From Enterobacterales bacterium (lineage in GTDB: Bacteria; Pseudomonadota; Gammaproteobacteria; Enterobacterales; Enterobacteriaceae): 34,489 nt of DNA. Location of the stretch: assembly GCA_015655145.1 (NCBI GenBank), contig JAATFO010000099.1, positions 1 through 34,489 on the forward strand, written 5' to 3'. Below, in pieces: positions 15,689 to 25,604 of the stretch. Each line of letters starts with the position of its first letter. Position 1 is the stretch's first letter. A program made the position numbers and the translations under genes. The notes beneath the pieces are model-generated. The model made no database searches. It had not been told where the DNA came from and was given only the letters and a program-made list of their open reading frames with translations.

Positions 15689-16945
15689 GTGAATCGCTCA
15701 TCACAGGCCGTTACGCTGGAAAACAGCGACGTTGAACGTGCCTCAGTTTCAGTCGCTGATAAACATCTTTATATCAAACGTGGTACCCCGCAGTTTATGC
15801 GCGTCACCCTGGCGTTGTTTTCCGCTGGTCTGGCGACATTCGCTTTGCTGTATTGTGTGCAGCCGCTGCTGCCGGTGTTATCACAACAGTTTGGCGTTTC
15901 GCCAGCGGAAAGCAGTATTTCATTATCTGTCGCCACCGGGCTGATGGCGCTTGGTCTGTTGTTCACCGGGCCACTTTCTGATGCGATCGGACGTAAACCC
16001 GTGATGGTGACCGCATTATTGCTTGCCGCTATTTGTACGGTGTTGTCCTCTATGATGACCAGTTGGCACGGCATATTATTGATGCGCGCATTAACGGGCC
16101 TGTCTTTGAGCGGTGTTGCTGCAGTGGGAATGACTTACCTGAGTGAAGAGATTCATCCCAGTATGATCGCCTTCTCCATGGGATTATACATCAGCGGAAA
16201 TTCAATTGGCGGTATGAGTGGACGCCTGATCAGCGGCGTGCTGACTGATCTATTTTCCTGGCGTGTGGCAATTGCTTTTATTGGTTGCTTTTCGCTGGCC
16301 TCCGCGCTGATGTTCTGGAAAATCTTGCCGGCTTCGCGCCATTTTCGACCGGCATCGCTGCGGCCTCGTAGTTTATTAATTAATTTTCGTCTGCACTGGC
16401 GCGATGAGGGTTTGCCTCTGTTGTTCGCCGAAGGTTTTTTGCTGATGGGCGCTTTTGTCACGCTGTTTAATTATATTGGTTACCGTTTAATGAGCGGGCC
16501 CTGGTTTTACAGCCAGGCGGTCGTGGGGTTACTGTCTGTCTCTTATCTGACCGGTTCCTGGAGCTCACCGAAAGCTGGCGCGATGACGGCGCGCTTTGGC
16601 CGTGGACCGGTATTATTGTTTTCAACGGCGTTGATGCTTATCGGGTTATTGATCATTGCTTTTAATACCCTTTGGCTGATTTTACCTGGCATGATGTTGT
16701 TCACCGCGGGCTTTTTTGCCGCGCATTCTGTCGCCAGCGGCTGGATCGGCCCACGCGCCCGGCGCGCCAAAGGTCAGGCGTCGTCCCTTTATCTGTTCAG
16801 TTATTATGTCGGATCCAGTGTCGCGGGAACGCTGGGAGGCGTATTCTGGCACCGTTTTGGCTGGCTGGGGATTACTGTTTTTATTACTGCTTTATTAGTG
16901 CTTGCGTTGCTGGTTGCCACGCGCCTGCATGGCAAAAGGTTGTAA
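15689..16945 (+). CDS. ynfM: MFS transporter YnfM
   Basis: This 418-aa inner-membrane transporter has twelve predicted helices and a hydrophilic N-terminal tail of about 35 residues. It matches E. coli YnfM closely: IKRGTPQFMRVTLALFSAGL, the MFS motif GPLSDAIGRKPVMV after helix 2, MTYLSEEIHPS, and SSLYLFSYYVGSSVAGTLGG near the end. It is probably an efflux pump; an arabinose-efflux or drug-export role has been suggested for relatives, but the substrate is not established. The GTG at 15689 lies shortly after AAGGACC. Divergent ynfL is its likely regulator. Confidence 0.93.
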   Translation: MNRSSQAVTLENSDVERASVSVADKHLYIKRGTPQFMRVTLALFSAGLATFALLYCVQPLLPVLSQQFGVSPAESSISLSVATGLMALGLLFTGPLSDAIGRKPVMVTALLLAAICTVLSSMMTSWHGILLMRALTGLSLSGVAAVGMTYLSEEIHPSMIAFSMGLYISGNSIGGMSGRLISGVLTDLFSWRVAIAFIGCFSLASALMFWKILPASRHFRPASLRPRSLLINFRLHWRDEGLPLLFAEGFLLMGAFVTLFNYIGYRLMSGPWFYSQAVVGLLSVSYLTGSWSSPKAGAMTARFGRGPVLLFSTALMLIGLLIIAFNTLWLILPGMMLFTAGFFAAHSVASGWIGPRARRAKGQASSLYLFSYYVGSSVAGTLGGVFWHRFGWLGITVFITALLVLALLVATRLHGKRL

Positions 16946-16950
16946 TGCTG

Positions 16951-16983
16951 CTGGCTTACCGCCAGTCATTGCCGGTAAGCCAG
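16951..16983. terminator. hairpin between convergent ynfM and fumC
   Basis: CTGGCTTACCG pairs perfectly with CGGTAAGCCAG (11 bp) around an 11-base loop, between the two stop codons. It lacks a strong T-run in either direction; a bidirectional terminator is plausible from position. Confidence 0.55.
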
Positions 16984-16996
16984 ACGTTGATAACAA

Positions 16997-18394
16997 TTAT
17001 TGCTTCATACTGCCGACCATATCTTCCGGACGCACCCAGGCATCAAATTCCGTTTCAGTCAGATAGCCGAGTTTCAGCGCGGAGGCTTTTAGCGTCAGTC
17101 CCTCTTTATGCGCTTTTTTAGCAATTTCCGCTGCTTTGTCATAACCGATATGGGTGTTTAGTGCGGTAACCAGCATCAGCGATTCATTCAGCAACTGGGT
17201 GATACGCTCCCGATTTGGCGCAATACCCGTCGCACAATGGTGATTAAAGCTGTCGATACCATCAGCCAGTAGCCGGACGGATTGCAGGAAATTATGGATG
17301 ATCATCGGGCGATAAACGTTCAACTCAAAGTTACCGGACGCGCCCCCGATATTGACCGCCACATCATTGCCAATGACCTGGCAGCACAGCATGGTCATCG
17401 CCTCACACTGCGTCGGATTCACTTTACCTGGCATGATTGAACTGCCGGGCTCATTTTCCGGAATCGCAATTTCGCCAATGCCGCAACGCGGGCCGGAAGA
17501 GAGCCAGCGCACATCGTTAGCGATTTTCATCAGGGACGCAGCCAGTCCTTTCAGTGCGCCATGAGCATGAACCAATGCGTCGCAGGTTGCCAGTGCTTCA
17601 AATTTATTGGGTGCGGTTACAAAGGGTTGTGCGGTGAGTTCGGCCAGCCGCTTCGCCACGCGCACTGCGTACTCAGGGTGGGTATTTAGCCCGGTCCCGA
17701 CTGCCGTACCGCCAAGCGCCAGTTCCGCCACATGAGGGATACTCTGTTCAATATGCTTCAGGCTATGTTCCAGCATCGCAACCCAGCCAGAGATTTCCTG
17801 GCCCAGCGTCAGCGGTGTGGCGTCCTGCAGATGGGTACGGCCAATTTTGACGATATCTTTAAACGCCACAGCTTTTTCATTCAGCGTATTTTTTAAGGTG
17901 ATCAGTTGCGGAATGAGGTGCTCACGTAGCGCAATCACCGCAGCAACATGCATAGCGGTAGGAAAGACATCATTCGAGCTTTGACTTTTATTCACATCAT
18001 CATTCGGATGCACCAGCCGGGACATACCACGTTCGCCACCCAGAATTTCACTCGCACGGTTAGCCAGCACTTCATTCATATTCATGTTGGTTTGCGTCCC
18101 GGAACCGGTTTGCCAGATCGCAAGAGGAAACTCATTGATATGCTTGTCCGCGAGGACTTCATCGGCGGCGGAAATAATCGCCTCCGCGCGTTGCTGGGGT
18201 AACAAACCTAAATCATGGTTAACCTGTGCTGCCGCGCGTTTCGTCAACGCGAGGGCATGCACCAGCGCGGTCGGCATTTTTTCCGTCGAGATACGAAAAT
18301 GTTCCAGTGAGCGCTGGGTCTGAGCCCCCCAAAGTTTATCAGCCGGTACTTCAATCGATCCCATTGAGTCTTTTTCAATGCGGTTGGCTGCCAT
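16997..18394 (-). CDS. fumC: class II fumarate hydratase FumC
   Basis: This 465-aa iron-independent fumarase interconverts fumarate and malate in the TCA cycle and normally works as a homotetramer. The superfamily signature [11 protein letters not shown] spans residues 317-327 and includes the catalytic serine S318. H188 lies in [10 protein letters not shown], and the [14 protein letters not shown] (97-110) and [11 protein letters not shown] blocks complete the composite active site. In E. coli fumA lies between fumC and manA, and asr through tus lie before fumC. Neither set is present here. Confidence 0.97.
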   Translation of the reverse strand: MAANRIEKDSMGSIEVPADKLWGAQTQRSLEHFRISTEKMPTALVHALALTKRAAAQVNHDLGLLPQQRAEAIISAADEVLADKHINEFPLAIWQTGSGTQTNMNMNEVLANRASEILGGERGMSRLVHPNDDVNKSQSSNDVFPTAMHVAAVIALREHLIPQLITLKNTLNEKAVAFKDIVKIGRTHLQDATPLTLGQEISGWVAMLEHSLKHIEQSIPHVAELALGGTAVGTGLNTHPEYAVRVAKRLAELTAQPFVTAPNKFEALATCDALVHAHGALKGLAASLMKIANDVRWLSSGPRCGIGEIAIPENEPGSSIMPGKVNPTQCEAMTMLCCQVIGNDVAVNIGGASGNFELNVYRPMIIHNFLQSVRLLADGIDSFNHHCATGIAPNRERITQLLNESLMLVTALNTHIGYDKAAEIAKKAHKEGLTLKASALKLGYLTETEFDAWVRPEDMVGSMKQ

Positions 18395-18596
18395 TACTTC
18401 TCTCCTTTAACATCATCAATATAATTTCACATGGCCTTGTCTGGATCCCTGTCGGGAGGCAAAGCGCGCGCCGCAGTATGGCATAGCATAATTTAACATT
18501 ATGCGAGCCAGTCGTCTTTATTGCATTTCGTGAGTATAGCGGCGCATTTTCTGCTTTAATAAACCCAGCAACAATGTGTTTAACTCGGGACAAAGC

Positions 18597-19772
18597 ATGA
18601 AGAAACTCATTAACACGCTCCAACACTATGCGTGGGGCAGCAAAACTGCGTTGACTAAACGCTACGGGATAGCGAATCCGGACCAACAACCCATGGCGGA
18701 ATTGTGGATGGGGGCGCATCCAAAGAGCAGTTCTTCCGTCATGATTGCGGACAAGGCACACTCACTACGTGAGGTGATTGCCCAGGATAAAACCCGTTTG
18801 CTGGGATCAGCCGTCGCCAACCGCTTTGGCGAACTGCCCTACTTGTTTAAAGTGCTCTGTGCTGATCAACCCCTTTCGATCCAGGTCCATCCGAGTAAAG
18901 CGGCGGCGGAAGTCGGTTTTGCCAAAGAGAATGCCGCCGGTATTGCGCTTTCAGCCGCCAATCGTAACTATAAAGATGCTAATCATAAGCCAGAGCTGGT
19001 GTATGCTTTAGCGCCTTTTCAGGCGATGAACGGGTTTCGTGCATTGCCTGATATTGCCGCGTTATTACAACCGGTTGTGGCGGCCCATCCGGCTATTGCT
19101 CATTTTCTGCGGCAACCCGATAGCGAAAACCTGGCAACATTGTTCGCCAGCCTGCTTTCCATGAGCGGAGAAGCCAAATCACGGGCGTTGGGCGTATTGA
19201 AAGCGGCGCTGAATACGCAACATGGCCAACCCTGGGAGACAATTAAAACCATTGCTGCTTTTTATCCTGACGATAATGGCCTGTTCTCGCCGTTGCAGCT
19301 TAATGTGATTGAGTTACAACCGGGCGAAGCCATGTTCTTATTTGCCGAAACGCCCCATGCTTATCTCAATGGGGTCGCGCTGGAAGTGATGGCGAACTCA
19401 GACAATGTGTTACGTGCCGGTTTAACGCCAAAATACATTGATATTCCTGAGCTACTGGCGAATGTGAAGTTCATCGCTAAACCCTCCGCGGATCTGCTTA
19501 CCCGGCCTCTGGTCAATGGCAACACGCTGAATTTCCCTGTTCCGGTTGATGATTTCGCATTCTCCATTCATGCCCTGGAAAAACAGCCCGCCACGATTAG
19601 CCAGCAGAGTGCCGCGATCCTGTTCTGTATTGAAGGTCAGGCCATCATTCAGCACGATGGCGAACAATTGACGCTGCAGCCCGGAGAGTCTTGTTTTGTG
19701 GCAGCGAATGAATCCCCGCTGTACATCAGCGGCAACGGTCGTCTGGCGCGGGTATTTAATCAATTACCTTAA
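18597..19772 (+). CDS. manA: mannose-6-phosphate isomerase, class I
   Basis: This 391-aa enzyme interconverts mannose-6-phosphate and fructose-6-phosphate, feeding mannose into glycolysis and supplying GDP-mannose precursors. Cupin zinc ligands are visible in SIQVHPSK (Q96, H98), KPEL (E133) and the later ETPHAYLNG. Its length equals E. coli ManA. I place the start at the ATG at 18597 (MKKLINTLQHYAWGSKTA); a GTG seven codons upstream adds residues without homology. It diverges from fumC and precedes ydgA, as in E. coli. Confidence 0.96.
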   Translation: MKKLINTLQHYAWGSKTALTKRYGIANPDQQPMAELWMGAHPKSSSSVMIADKAHSLREVIAQDKTRLLGSAVANRFGELPYLFKVLCADQPLSIQVHPSKAAAEVGFAKENAAGIALSAANRNYKDANHKPELVYALAPFQAMNGFRALPDIAALLQPVVAAHPAIAHFLRQPDSENLATLFASLLSMSGEAKSRALGVLKAALNTQHGQPWETIKTIAAFYPDDNGLFSPLQLNVIELQPGEAMFLFAETPHAYLNGVALEVMANSDNVLRAGLTPKYIDIPELLANVKFIAKPSADLLTRPLVNGNTLNFPVPVDDFAFSIHALEKQPATISQQSAAILFCIEGQAIIQHDGEQLTLQPGESCFVAANESPLYISGNGRLARVFNQLP

Positions 19773-19823
19773 GTGAGCTGACGTCAGCAAGCGCAATTGC
19801 TATGATGCTGCCAGCCATTAATC

Positions 19824-19847
19824 AACGTGCCCAACGGGCGTTTTTTC
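19824..19847 (+). terminator. probable intrinsic terminator between manA and ydgA
   Basis: A GCCC/GGGC stem with an AAC loop, extendable by AACG/CGTT pairs across one unpaired base, is followed by a run of six T. It sits about 50 bases after the manA stop. Confidence 0.55.
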
Positions 19848-19912
19848 TTGACCACTTGCCCGGCAAATAACGATGGCCAGTGGAGGATACCGTAAAAAGG
19901 ACGACAACTCTG

Positions 19913-21415
19913 ATGAAAAAGACAAAGATTGCGATTGGTGTAGTAGTTGCGCTTGGGGTGATTTGGACCGGCACCGCATGGTTTACGGGCAAGCAATTTG
20001 AAAACCATATCGATGAACTGGTGCAACAAGCTAATGCGCAACTTAACGAGATCGCCCCGGATAGTCGACTGTCAGTGAGTTACCAGAATTATCAGCGTGG
20101 GGTGTTTCATAGCAGTGCTCAATTTGTGATTCAGGCTCGTTCGCAAACCAAAGATAATGCCGTGCTTAAACCCGGACAAAGTCTTGTTTTCAATGAACGC
20201 ATCGATCACGGCCCCTTTCCCTTTGCGCAGTTAAAGAAATTCAATCTGGTCCCCAGCATGGCATCGGTGCATACCGAACTGGCGAATACGCCGCTGGTGC
20301 AAAAGTTGTTTGACCTGACCAATGGCGCATCGATCATTCAAGCTGATACCCGTATCGGCTATCGTGGCGCCTCCGTTTCCAGTATCACGTTGCTCCCGGT
20401 TGATTTTCAGAATACGCCACAGGGAGAGCACTATGTGTGGAGTGGCGGTACGCTGGATATTGACAGCGATGCTGACGGTGATCAGGTGAAATTTGCCAGT
20501 GATATCAAGACAATTTCCCTGAGCAGTAAGAATGAAGACAATATGCCCGTATTGTTTAACTTCGATGGGTTCAAACTTTCCGGCAAAACCCACCTGAGCA
20601 CACAAGGCGTACGGGTTGGCGATCAGTCCATGACGTTGAAATCGATGACAGCCAGCGCGAATGGTCAGGATATGCTGGCACTGGAAGGGGTAAATGTTGC
20701 CTCGACGTTCGACGCTAACGATCCAACGATCTCCGGTAAAATTAATATTGCGCTTAATAATCTGAAACTACAGCAACAATCTTTCGGTCAGGGCGCACTT
20801 TCCGTGACGTTGTCACACTTTGATGGCCAGGCGCTGAAGACTTTTTCTGAAAATTACAACAATCAGATGATTTCTCTGCTTAATCAACCCGGTATGTCAG
20901 ATGACTCTGAGCGTTATCAGGAAGGTGTCCGTCAAATTCTTACCACCAATTTACCGGGTTTATTGAAAGGCAATCCAGAACTTACTATCGCCCCGTTGAG
21001 CTGGAAGAACGATAAAGGTGAAAGTACCTTTAACCTGACGGTTCATTTTAATGATCCGGGCAGCGTTTCTGGTGATACACCCGGTACGGACATCTCGTTC
21101 AGTCGCGTGCTAAAGACACTGGACAGCAAACTGGTGATTAACATGGATATGGCCACTGAAATGATGAAGCATGTGGCGATGATTGAAGGTTATCAGGATG
21201 CCGATGCGAATAAACTGGCTGATCAGCAAATCAAAGGCCTGGCGGCGATGGGCCAGATGTTCAAACTGACCACACAGCAGGATGGCAATATCGTTGCCAG
21301 CTTACAGTATGCCGCCGACCAGGTAACCATGAATGGTGAAAAGATGACGCTCATGCAGTTCCTGTCACGCTATATGCTTGGTGGCAGCCCTGCCGCAGAG
21401 GATGTAACGCCGTGA
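19913..21415 (+). CDS. ydgA: YdgA family protein (DUF945)
   Basis: This 500-aa protein has one N-terminal membrane helix (about residues 4-22, IAIGVVVALGVIWTGTAWF) and a large domain expected in the periplasm. It aligns throughout with E. coli YdgA (502 aa): GKQFENHIDELVQQANAQL, SYQNYQRGVF, FNERIDHGPFPFAQLKKFNL, ITIAPLSWKN-like APLSWKNDKGES and AAMGQMFKLTT. The molecular role is unknown. The start at 19913 gives the usual N-terminus; AAGGA is about eleven bases away, which is long, and an upstream GTG at 19880 would add eleven residues. It converges with malI. Confidence 0.93.
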   Translation: MKKTKIAIGVVVALGVIWTGTAWFTGKQFENHIDELVQQANAQLNEIAPDSRLSVSYQNYQRGVFHSSAQFVIQARSQTKDNAVLKPGQSLVFNERIDHGPFPFAQLKKFNLVPSMASVHTELANTPLVQKLFDLTNGASIIQADTRIGYRGASVSSITLLPVDFQNTPQGEHYVWSGGTLDIDSDADGDQVKFASDIKTISLSSKNEDNMPVLFNFDGFKLSGKTHLSTQGVRVGDQSMTLKSMTASANGQDMLALEGVNVASTFDANDPTISGKINIALNNLKLQQQSFGQGALSVTLSHFDGQALKTFSENYNNQMISLLNQPGMSDDSERYQEGVRQILTTNLPGLLKGNPELTIAPLSWKNDKGESTFNLTVHFNDPGSVSGDTPGTDISFSRVLKTLDSKLVINMDMATEMMKHVAMIEGYQDADANKLADQQIKGLAAMGQMFKLTTQQDGNIVASLQYAADQVTMNGEKMTLMQFLSRYMLGGSPAAEDVTP

Positions 21416-21432
21416 TCCCCCGCCAATAAACA

Positions 21433-22464
21433 TTATGCCGATTCACGTGCTATCAGGGTGGACGGCATAATCACATGCTGGATATCACTGTCGGGCGCGG
21501 TCATTCGTTGCAGTAAACGTCTGGCGGCGCAGCGGCCAATTTCACGGGCGCCGCTGGTCACAAATGTCAGCGGTGGGTCCGTTAATGCGGCTTCCGGTAC
21601 ATCGCCAAACCCTACCAGCGCCATCTGTTGATGGTAATAACTTTCCACTGCGCCGTTACCCAGTGAACGTCCGGTATGTTGCAAACCAAAATAGCAGCCG
21701 AGCGCCACTGAGGCGTTATGGCAAAGAATGGCTGTAACCGTAGGATGCTGATGGATAAGTTTTTCCGTCAGTTCCGCCGCATCACGTTGATGGCTACCGC
21801 ATTCGACAATCCACTCGCTACGAAATGGCATACCGTAGTGTAATAAGGTGGAACAATAGCCGCCAATGCGTTCGGCGCGCGTCAGTGAAGACCCGGATCC
21901 CCCCAGCCAGGCAATACAGTGATGACCTCGTTTGATCAGGTATTCGGTGGCCATTTTTGCTGCATGCATATTATCCGGACAGACAGAATCAACATCGTCC
22001 AGTGTGCTGGCGCGGGAAGCACAAATTAGCGGGATCGCGAATGCGCGGGCTTTTTCGACCAGTTCCGTTGCATTTTCCGCGCCGCCGCCCAGAACGATCC
22101 CTTCGACGCCTTGTGCTATCAGTGAATCGAAACAACGCCCCAGGTGCTGTCCATGCTGACCACTTTGGGTCAGAAACAACACCTTCCGATGATTTTCCAG
22201 TATTTCACTGAGCCCGGCAGTCATTTCGGCATAAAACGGGTTACAAATATCGCGCACAATCAGCCCTACAACCCCGCTGTCGCCACCACGCAACATTGCC
22301 GCAGAGCGATTAGGAATATACCCCAGCGCATCAATGGCCTGGTTGACGCGCATTGAAGTGGCCGATGAGATACGGCCTTTTCCTGACAGCACCAGTGAAA
22401 CAGTGGTGACAGAGACACCGGCTTTATCGGCAACATCATTGATGGTTATTTTTTTCTGGGGCAT
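21433..22464 (-). CDS. malI: MalI, LacI-family repressor of malXY
   Basis: This 343-aa repressor has an N-terminal HTH and hinge (ITINDVADKAGVSVTTVSLV, residues 6-25, then SGKGRISSATSMRVNQAI) and a periplasmic-binding-protein-like effector domain starting near VVGLIVRDICNPFYAEM. In E. coli MalI (342 aa) represses malX-malY and its own gene by binding GATAAAACGTTTTATC-type operators. Two such sites lie in the divergent promoter region here. The inducer of MalI is not known. It converges with ydgA. Confidence 0.95.
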   Translation of the reverse strand: MPQKKITINDVADKAGVSVTTVSLVLSGKGRISSATSMRVNQAIDALGYIPNRSAAMLRGGDSGVVGLIVRDICNPFYAEMTAGLSEILENHRKVLFLTQSGQHGQHLGRCFDSLIAQGVEGIVLGGGAENATELVEKARAFAIPLICASRASTLDDVDSVCPDNMHAAKMATEYLIKRGHHCIAWLGGSGSSLTRAERIGGYCSTLLHYGMPFRSEWIVECGSHQRDAAELTEKLIHQHPTVTAILCHNASVALGCYFGLQHTGRSLGNGAVESYYHQQMALVGFGDVPEAALTDPPLTFVTSGAREIGRCAARRLLQRMTAPDSDIQHVIMPSTLIARESA

Positions 22465-22517
22465 GGCGACTCTGATTTAGAAGACTGAAAGATATCCATA
22501 CCAGAAAATGCTAAGCA

Positions 22518-22533
22518 GATAAAACGTTATACC
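22518..22533 (+). promoter_or_regulatory. MalI operator 1 (malI-proximal)
   Basis: GATAAAACGTTATACC matches the MalI palindrome GATAAAACGTTTTATC at 14 of 16 positions. It is 54 bases upstream of the malI start codon, suiting autoregulation. Confidence 0.75.
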
Positions 22534-22571
22534 TTAAACCCATCAAATAAAACCATAATGTTAAATAAGAC

Positions 22572-22587
22572 TGTGATATGTCGCTCA
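22572..22587 (+). promoter_or_regulatory. possible CRP site upstream of malX
   Basis: TGTGA, six bases, then GCTCA is a weak match to TGTGA-N6-TCACA. A CRP site is known in the E. coli malI-malX region, so position supports the call more than sequence does. A possible -10 (CATTAT or TTATAC) follows just before operator 2, so the spacing to a class II promoter would be tight. Confidence 0.35.
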
Positions 22588-22596
22588 TTATACCCA

Positions 22597-22612
22597 GGTA
22601 AAACGTTTTATC
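22597..22612 (+). promoter_or_regulatory. MalI operator 2 (malX-proximal)
   Basis: GGTAAAACGTTTTATC matches the MalI palindrome at 15 of 16 positions. It is 49 bases before the malX start codon and just after the likely malX -10 region, where binding would block initiation. Confidence 0.8.
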
Positions 22613-22622
22613 ATTATTTTAT

Positions 22623-22647
22623 CTCAGCGGCGGCTGAGCTTTTTTTT
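22623..22647 (+). terminator. terminator-like hairpin in the malX leader
   Basis: CTCAGC (22623-22628), a GGCG loop and GCTGAG (22633-22638) form a six-pair hairpin followed by C and eight T. It lies between operator 2 and the malX ribosome binding site (AGGAGA at 22651-22656), so transcripts from the malX promoter must pass it. Confidence 0.65.
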
Positions 22648-22660
22648 GCCAGGAGAACGT

Positions 22661-24247
22661 ATGTCAACCACCCCCCAAAAAATCTCGGTATGGGAATTTT
22701 TCCAGAGCCTTGGGAAAACATTTATGCTGCCCGTTGCGCTGCTCTCCTTTTGCGGGATCATGCTCGGCATTGGCAGTTCGTTGAGCAGCCACGATGTCAT
22801 TACGCTAATTCCGCTGCTGGGCAATTCTGTTTTGCAGTTGATCTTTATCTGGATGAGCAAAATCGGTTCCTTCGCATTCAGCTATTTGCCCGTGATGTTT
22901 GCCATTGCTATCCCTCTGGGCATGGCGCGTGATAATAAAGGTGTCGCCGCATTTTCCGGTTTTGTCGGTTTTGCGGTAATGAACCTGGCGGTCAATTTTT
23001 GGCTCAATGTCAATGGCATTCTGCCTACCACCGATCCTGCGGTACTGAAAGCCAATAATATTCAGAATATCATTGGGATTCAGTCAATTGACACCGGGAT
23101 ACTGGGGGCGGTGATCATCGGTATCATCGTGTTTTATCTGCACGCGCGGTTCCATACCATTCGTCTGCCCGATGCGCTGGCCTTCTTTGGCGGTACCCGT
23201 TTTGTTCCGATCATTACAACACTGGTGATGGGGCTGGTGGGTCTGGTGGTGCCGTTGATTTGGCCCTGGTTTGCCGCTGCCATCAGTGGACTCGGCTGGA
23301 TCATCAACGGTGCGGGCGAATTTGGCCCGATGATCTTTGGTACCGGCGAACGGTTACTGTTGCCCTTTGGCCTGCAACATATTTTGGTGGCGATTATCCG
23401 CTTTACCGATGCCGGTGGATCAATGGACGTGTGCGGCCATACTGTTAGCGGCGCGCTGACCATCTTCCAGGCTCAGTTATCTTGTCCAACCTCCGGCGGT
23501 TTTGCTGAGAGCGCCACGCGTTTCTTGTCGCAAGGCAAAATGCCGGCTTTTCTTGGTGGGTTACCCGGCGCGGCGCTGGCTATGTATCACTGTGCTCGTG
23601 TGGAAAATCGGCAGAAAATCAAAGGACTGTTGATCTCCGGCGTAGTGGCCTGTGTGGTCGGTGGCACCACCGAGCCCATCGAGTTTCTGTTCCTGTTTGT
23701 CGCGCCAGTACTCTATCTGATCCACGCGCTATTGACTGGTCTTGGTTTCAGCGTGATGGCGATGTTGGGTGTGACTATCGGTAATACCGACGGCAACGTG
23801 ATTGATTTCGTGGTATTTGGTATTCTGCATGGGTTGTCAACCAAATGGTATTGGGTACCGGTGGTCGCCGCAATTTGGTTTGTTGGTTACTATCTGATTT
23901 TCCGTTTTGCCATCACTCACTTCAATATCAAAACACCGGGTCGTGAGGTGGAAAAGAGTCAGGTTGAGCAAACCCTGAGCGCCGCAGGCTCCGGCAAGTC
24001 CGGTTACAATACGCCGGTAATCCTGGCGGCCCTTGGCGGCGCCAGCAATATCACCTCTCTGGATAATTGCCTGACACGCCTGCGTTTGTCGATCGCCGAT
24101 ATGAGTCTGGTCGATGACGCGACATTAAAATCGAATGGTGCGATTGGCGTGGTGCATCTCAACCAGCACAGCCTGCAAGTGGTGTTCGGTCCACAAGTGC
24201 AGTCGGTAAAAGATGAAATGTCGCAGTTGATGCATCTGCCTGCCTAA
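22661..24247 (+). CDS. malX: MalX, PTS maltose/glucose-type EIICB
   Basis: This 528-aa inner-membrane PTS permease of the glucose family has an EIIC domain (about residues 1-400, around ten hydrophobic segments) and a C-terminal EIIB domain. The latter contains LDNCLTRLRLS, whose cysteine is the phosphorylated residue. E. coli MalX is near-identical in layout: SFCGIMLGIGSSLSSHDVI, FGGTRFVPII, LPFGLQHILVA and GGTTEPIEFLFLFVAP. In E. coli it can carry glucose and maltose, though the natural substrate is uncertain. The start at 22661 follows AGGAG. malY begins 53 bases downstream, in the same operon. Confidence 0.95.
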   Translation: MSTTPQKISVWEFFQSLGKTFMLPVALLSFCGIMLGIGSSLSSHDVITLIPLLGNSVLQLIFIWMSKIGSFAFSYLPVMFAIAIPLGMARDNKGVAAFSGFVGFAVMNLAVNFWLNVNGILPTTDPAVLKANNIQNIIGIQSIDTGILGAVIIGIIVFYLHARFHTIRLPDALAFFGGTRFVPIITTLVMGLVGLVVPLIWPWFAAAISGLGWIINGAGEFGPMIFGTGERLLLPFGLQHILVAIIRFTDAGGSMDVCGHTVSGALTIFQAQLSCPTSGGFAESATRFLSQGKMPAFLGGLPGAALAMYHCARVENRQKIKGLLISGVVACVVGGTTEPIEFLFLFVAPVLYLIHALLTGLGFSVMAMLGVTIGNTDGNVIDFVVFGILHGLSTKWYWVPVVAAIWFVGYYLIFRFAITHFNIKTPGREVEKSQVEQTLSAAGSGKSGYNTPVILAALGGASNITSLDNCLTRLRLSIADMSLVDDATLKSNGAIGVVHLNQHSLQVVFGPQVQSVKDEMSQLMHLPA

Positions 24248-24300
24248 TCTCAGGTGGTTTACTGGCGGGGTAACCTGTCCGATGGAAAAGCGAGCCTCAC

Positions 24301-25473
24301 ATGTTTAATTTTGATGTCATGGTTGATCGTCACGGCAGTTGGTGTACGCAATGGGATTTTGTCGCTGATCGTTTTGGCCACGCCGACCTGCTCCCGTTCA
24401 CCATTTCCGATATGGATTTTCCAACCGCGCCAGTCGTTATTGACGCATTGCAGCAACGGGTTAATCACGGTGTTTTCGGCTACAGCCGCTGGCAACATAC
24501 CGATTTCCTCTCGGCGATTAGCCACTGGTATCAGCAGCGTTTTCAGTTGACGATTGATCAGGGGCAGATTGTTTATGGCCCTTCCGTCATCTATATGGTG
24601 GCGCAAATGATTCGTCACTGGTCGGCGCCGGGCGATGGCGTATTGATTCATACGCCGGCGTATGATGCCTTCGCTAAAGTCATTACCGGCAATCAGCGCG
24701 AAGTGATAAGCGCTCCGCTGCATCGGCAACATGCGACATGGCATTGCGACATGGCCGCGCTGGAACAGTTACTGGCCAGCGGAAAATGCAAAATTATGCT
24801 GTTATGCAGTCCGCACAATCCAACGGGAAAAGTTTGGCAGCGTGATGAACTGGAACAGATGGCGGAATTGTGCCAACGCCATCAGGTCAGGGTTATCAGT
24901 GACGAGATCCACATGGATATGGTGATGGGCCAGGCGCGGCATACGCCATGGCAGGTGGTGGCTCGTGATCGCTGGGCGTTGTTCACCTCGGCATCGAAAA
25001 GTTTCAATATTCCTGCACTCACCGGCGCCTATGGTTTTATCAGTGATGAAGGCGACCGCGCGCACTGGTTTCAGACGTTGAAAAATGCTGATGGCTTGTC
25101 ATCACCTGCAGTTATGGCTGTCGCGGCGCACATTGCCGCTTATCGTCACGGTGCCGACTGGCTGGATGCGTTACGTGATTACCTGCAGGCAAATTTGTTG
25201 TATGTCGCGGACCGTTTGCAACAAGCCTTCCCGGTTCTGAACTGGCAACCGCCACAGGCAACCTATCTGGCGTGGATAGACCTGACTGCACTGGCGATAG
25301 ATGACCTTCAATTGCAACAGGCGCTGATTGAGGAACAAAAAGTAGCCATTATGCCGGGTTATACCTATGGTGAAGCCGGACGTGGTTTTCTGCGCCTGAA
25401 TGTGGGGTGTCCGCGTAGCAAGCTGGAAGACGGAATGAACCGACTGATTGCCGGCATAAACCGTCTGCGCTAA
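24301..25473 (+). CDS. malY: MalY, PLP-dependent cystathionine beta-lyase / MalT antagonist
   Basis: This 390-aa fold-type I PLP enzyme has the same length as E. coli MalY. The Schiff-base lysine is K233 in SASKSFNIPAL. Other motifs are WCTQWDFVADRFG, DLLPFTISDMDF, CSPHNPTGKVW and VISDEIHMD. E. coli MalY has C-S lyase activity on cystathionine and separately binds and inhibits the maltose activator MalT. No MalT-interaction residue assignment was attempted. It follows malX as the second gene of the MalI-controlled operon. Confidence 0.95.
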   Translation: MFNFDVMVDRHGSWCTQWDFVADRFGHADLLPFTISDMDFPTAPVVIDALQQRVNHGVFGYSRWQHTDFLSAISHWYQQRFQLTIDQGQIVYGPSVIYMVAQMIRHWSAPGDGVLIHTPAYDAFAKVITGNQREVISAPLHRQHATWHCDMAALEQLLASGKCKIMLLCSPHNPTGKVWQRDELEQMAELCQRHQVRVISDEIHMDMVMGQARHTPWQVVARDRWALFTSASKSFNIPALTGAYGFISDEGDRAHWFQTLKNADGLSSPAVMAVAAHIAAYRHGADWLDALRDYLQANLLYVADRLQQAFPVLNWQPPQATYLAWIDLTALAIDDLQLQQALIEEQKVAIMPGYTYGEAGRGFLRLNVGCPRSKLEDGMNRLIAGINRLR

Positions 25474-25604
25474 CGCCGGGTAAGGCATGCCCGCGCTGAT
25501 TTATCTGGCGTGAGCCATCCACATGCACAATTTTTCTCGTAAAGTGACGTCGATTGTTTTTATACTACTGTGCACTTTACCTGGAACAACACGACGAGTG
25601 CGAC

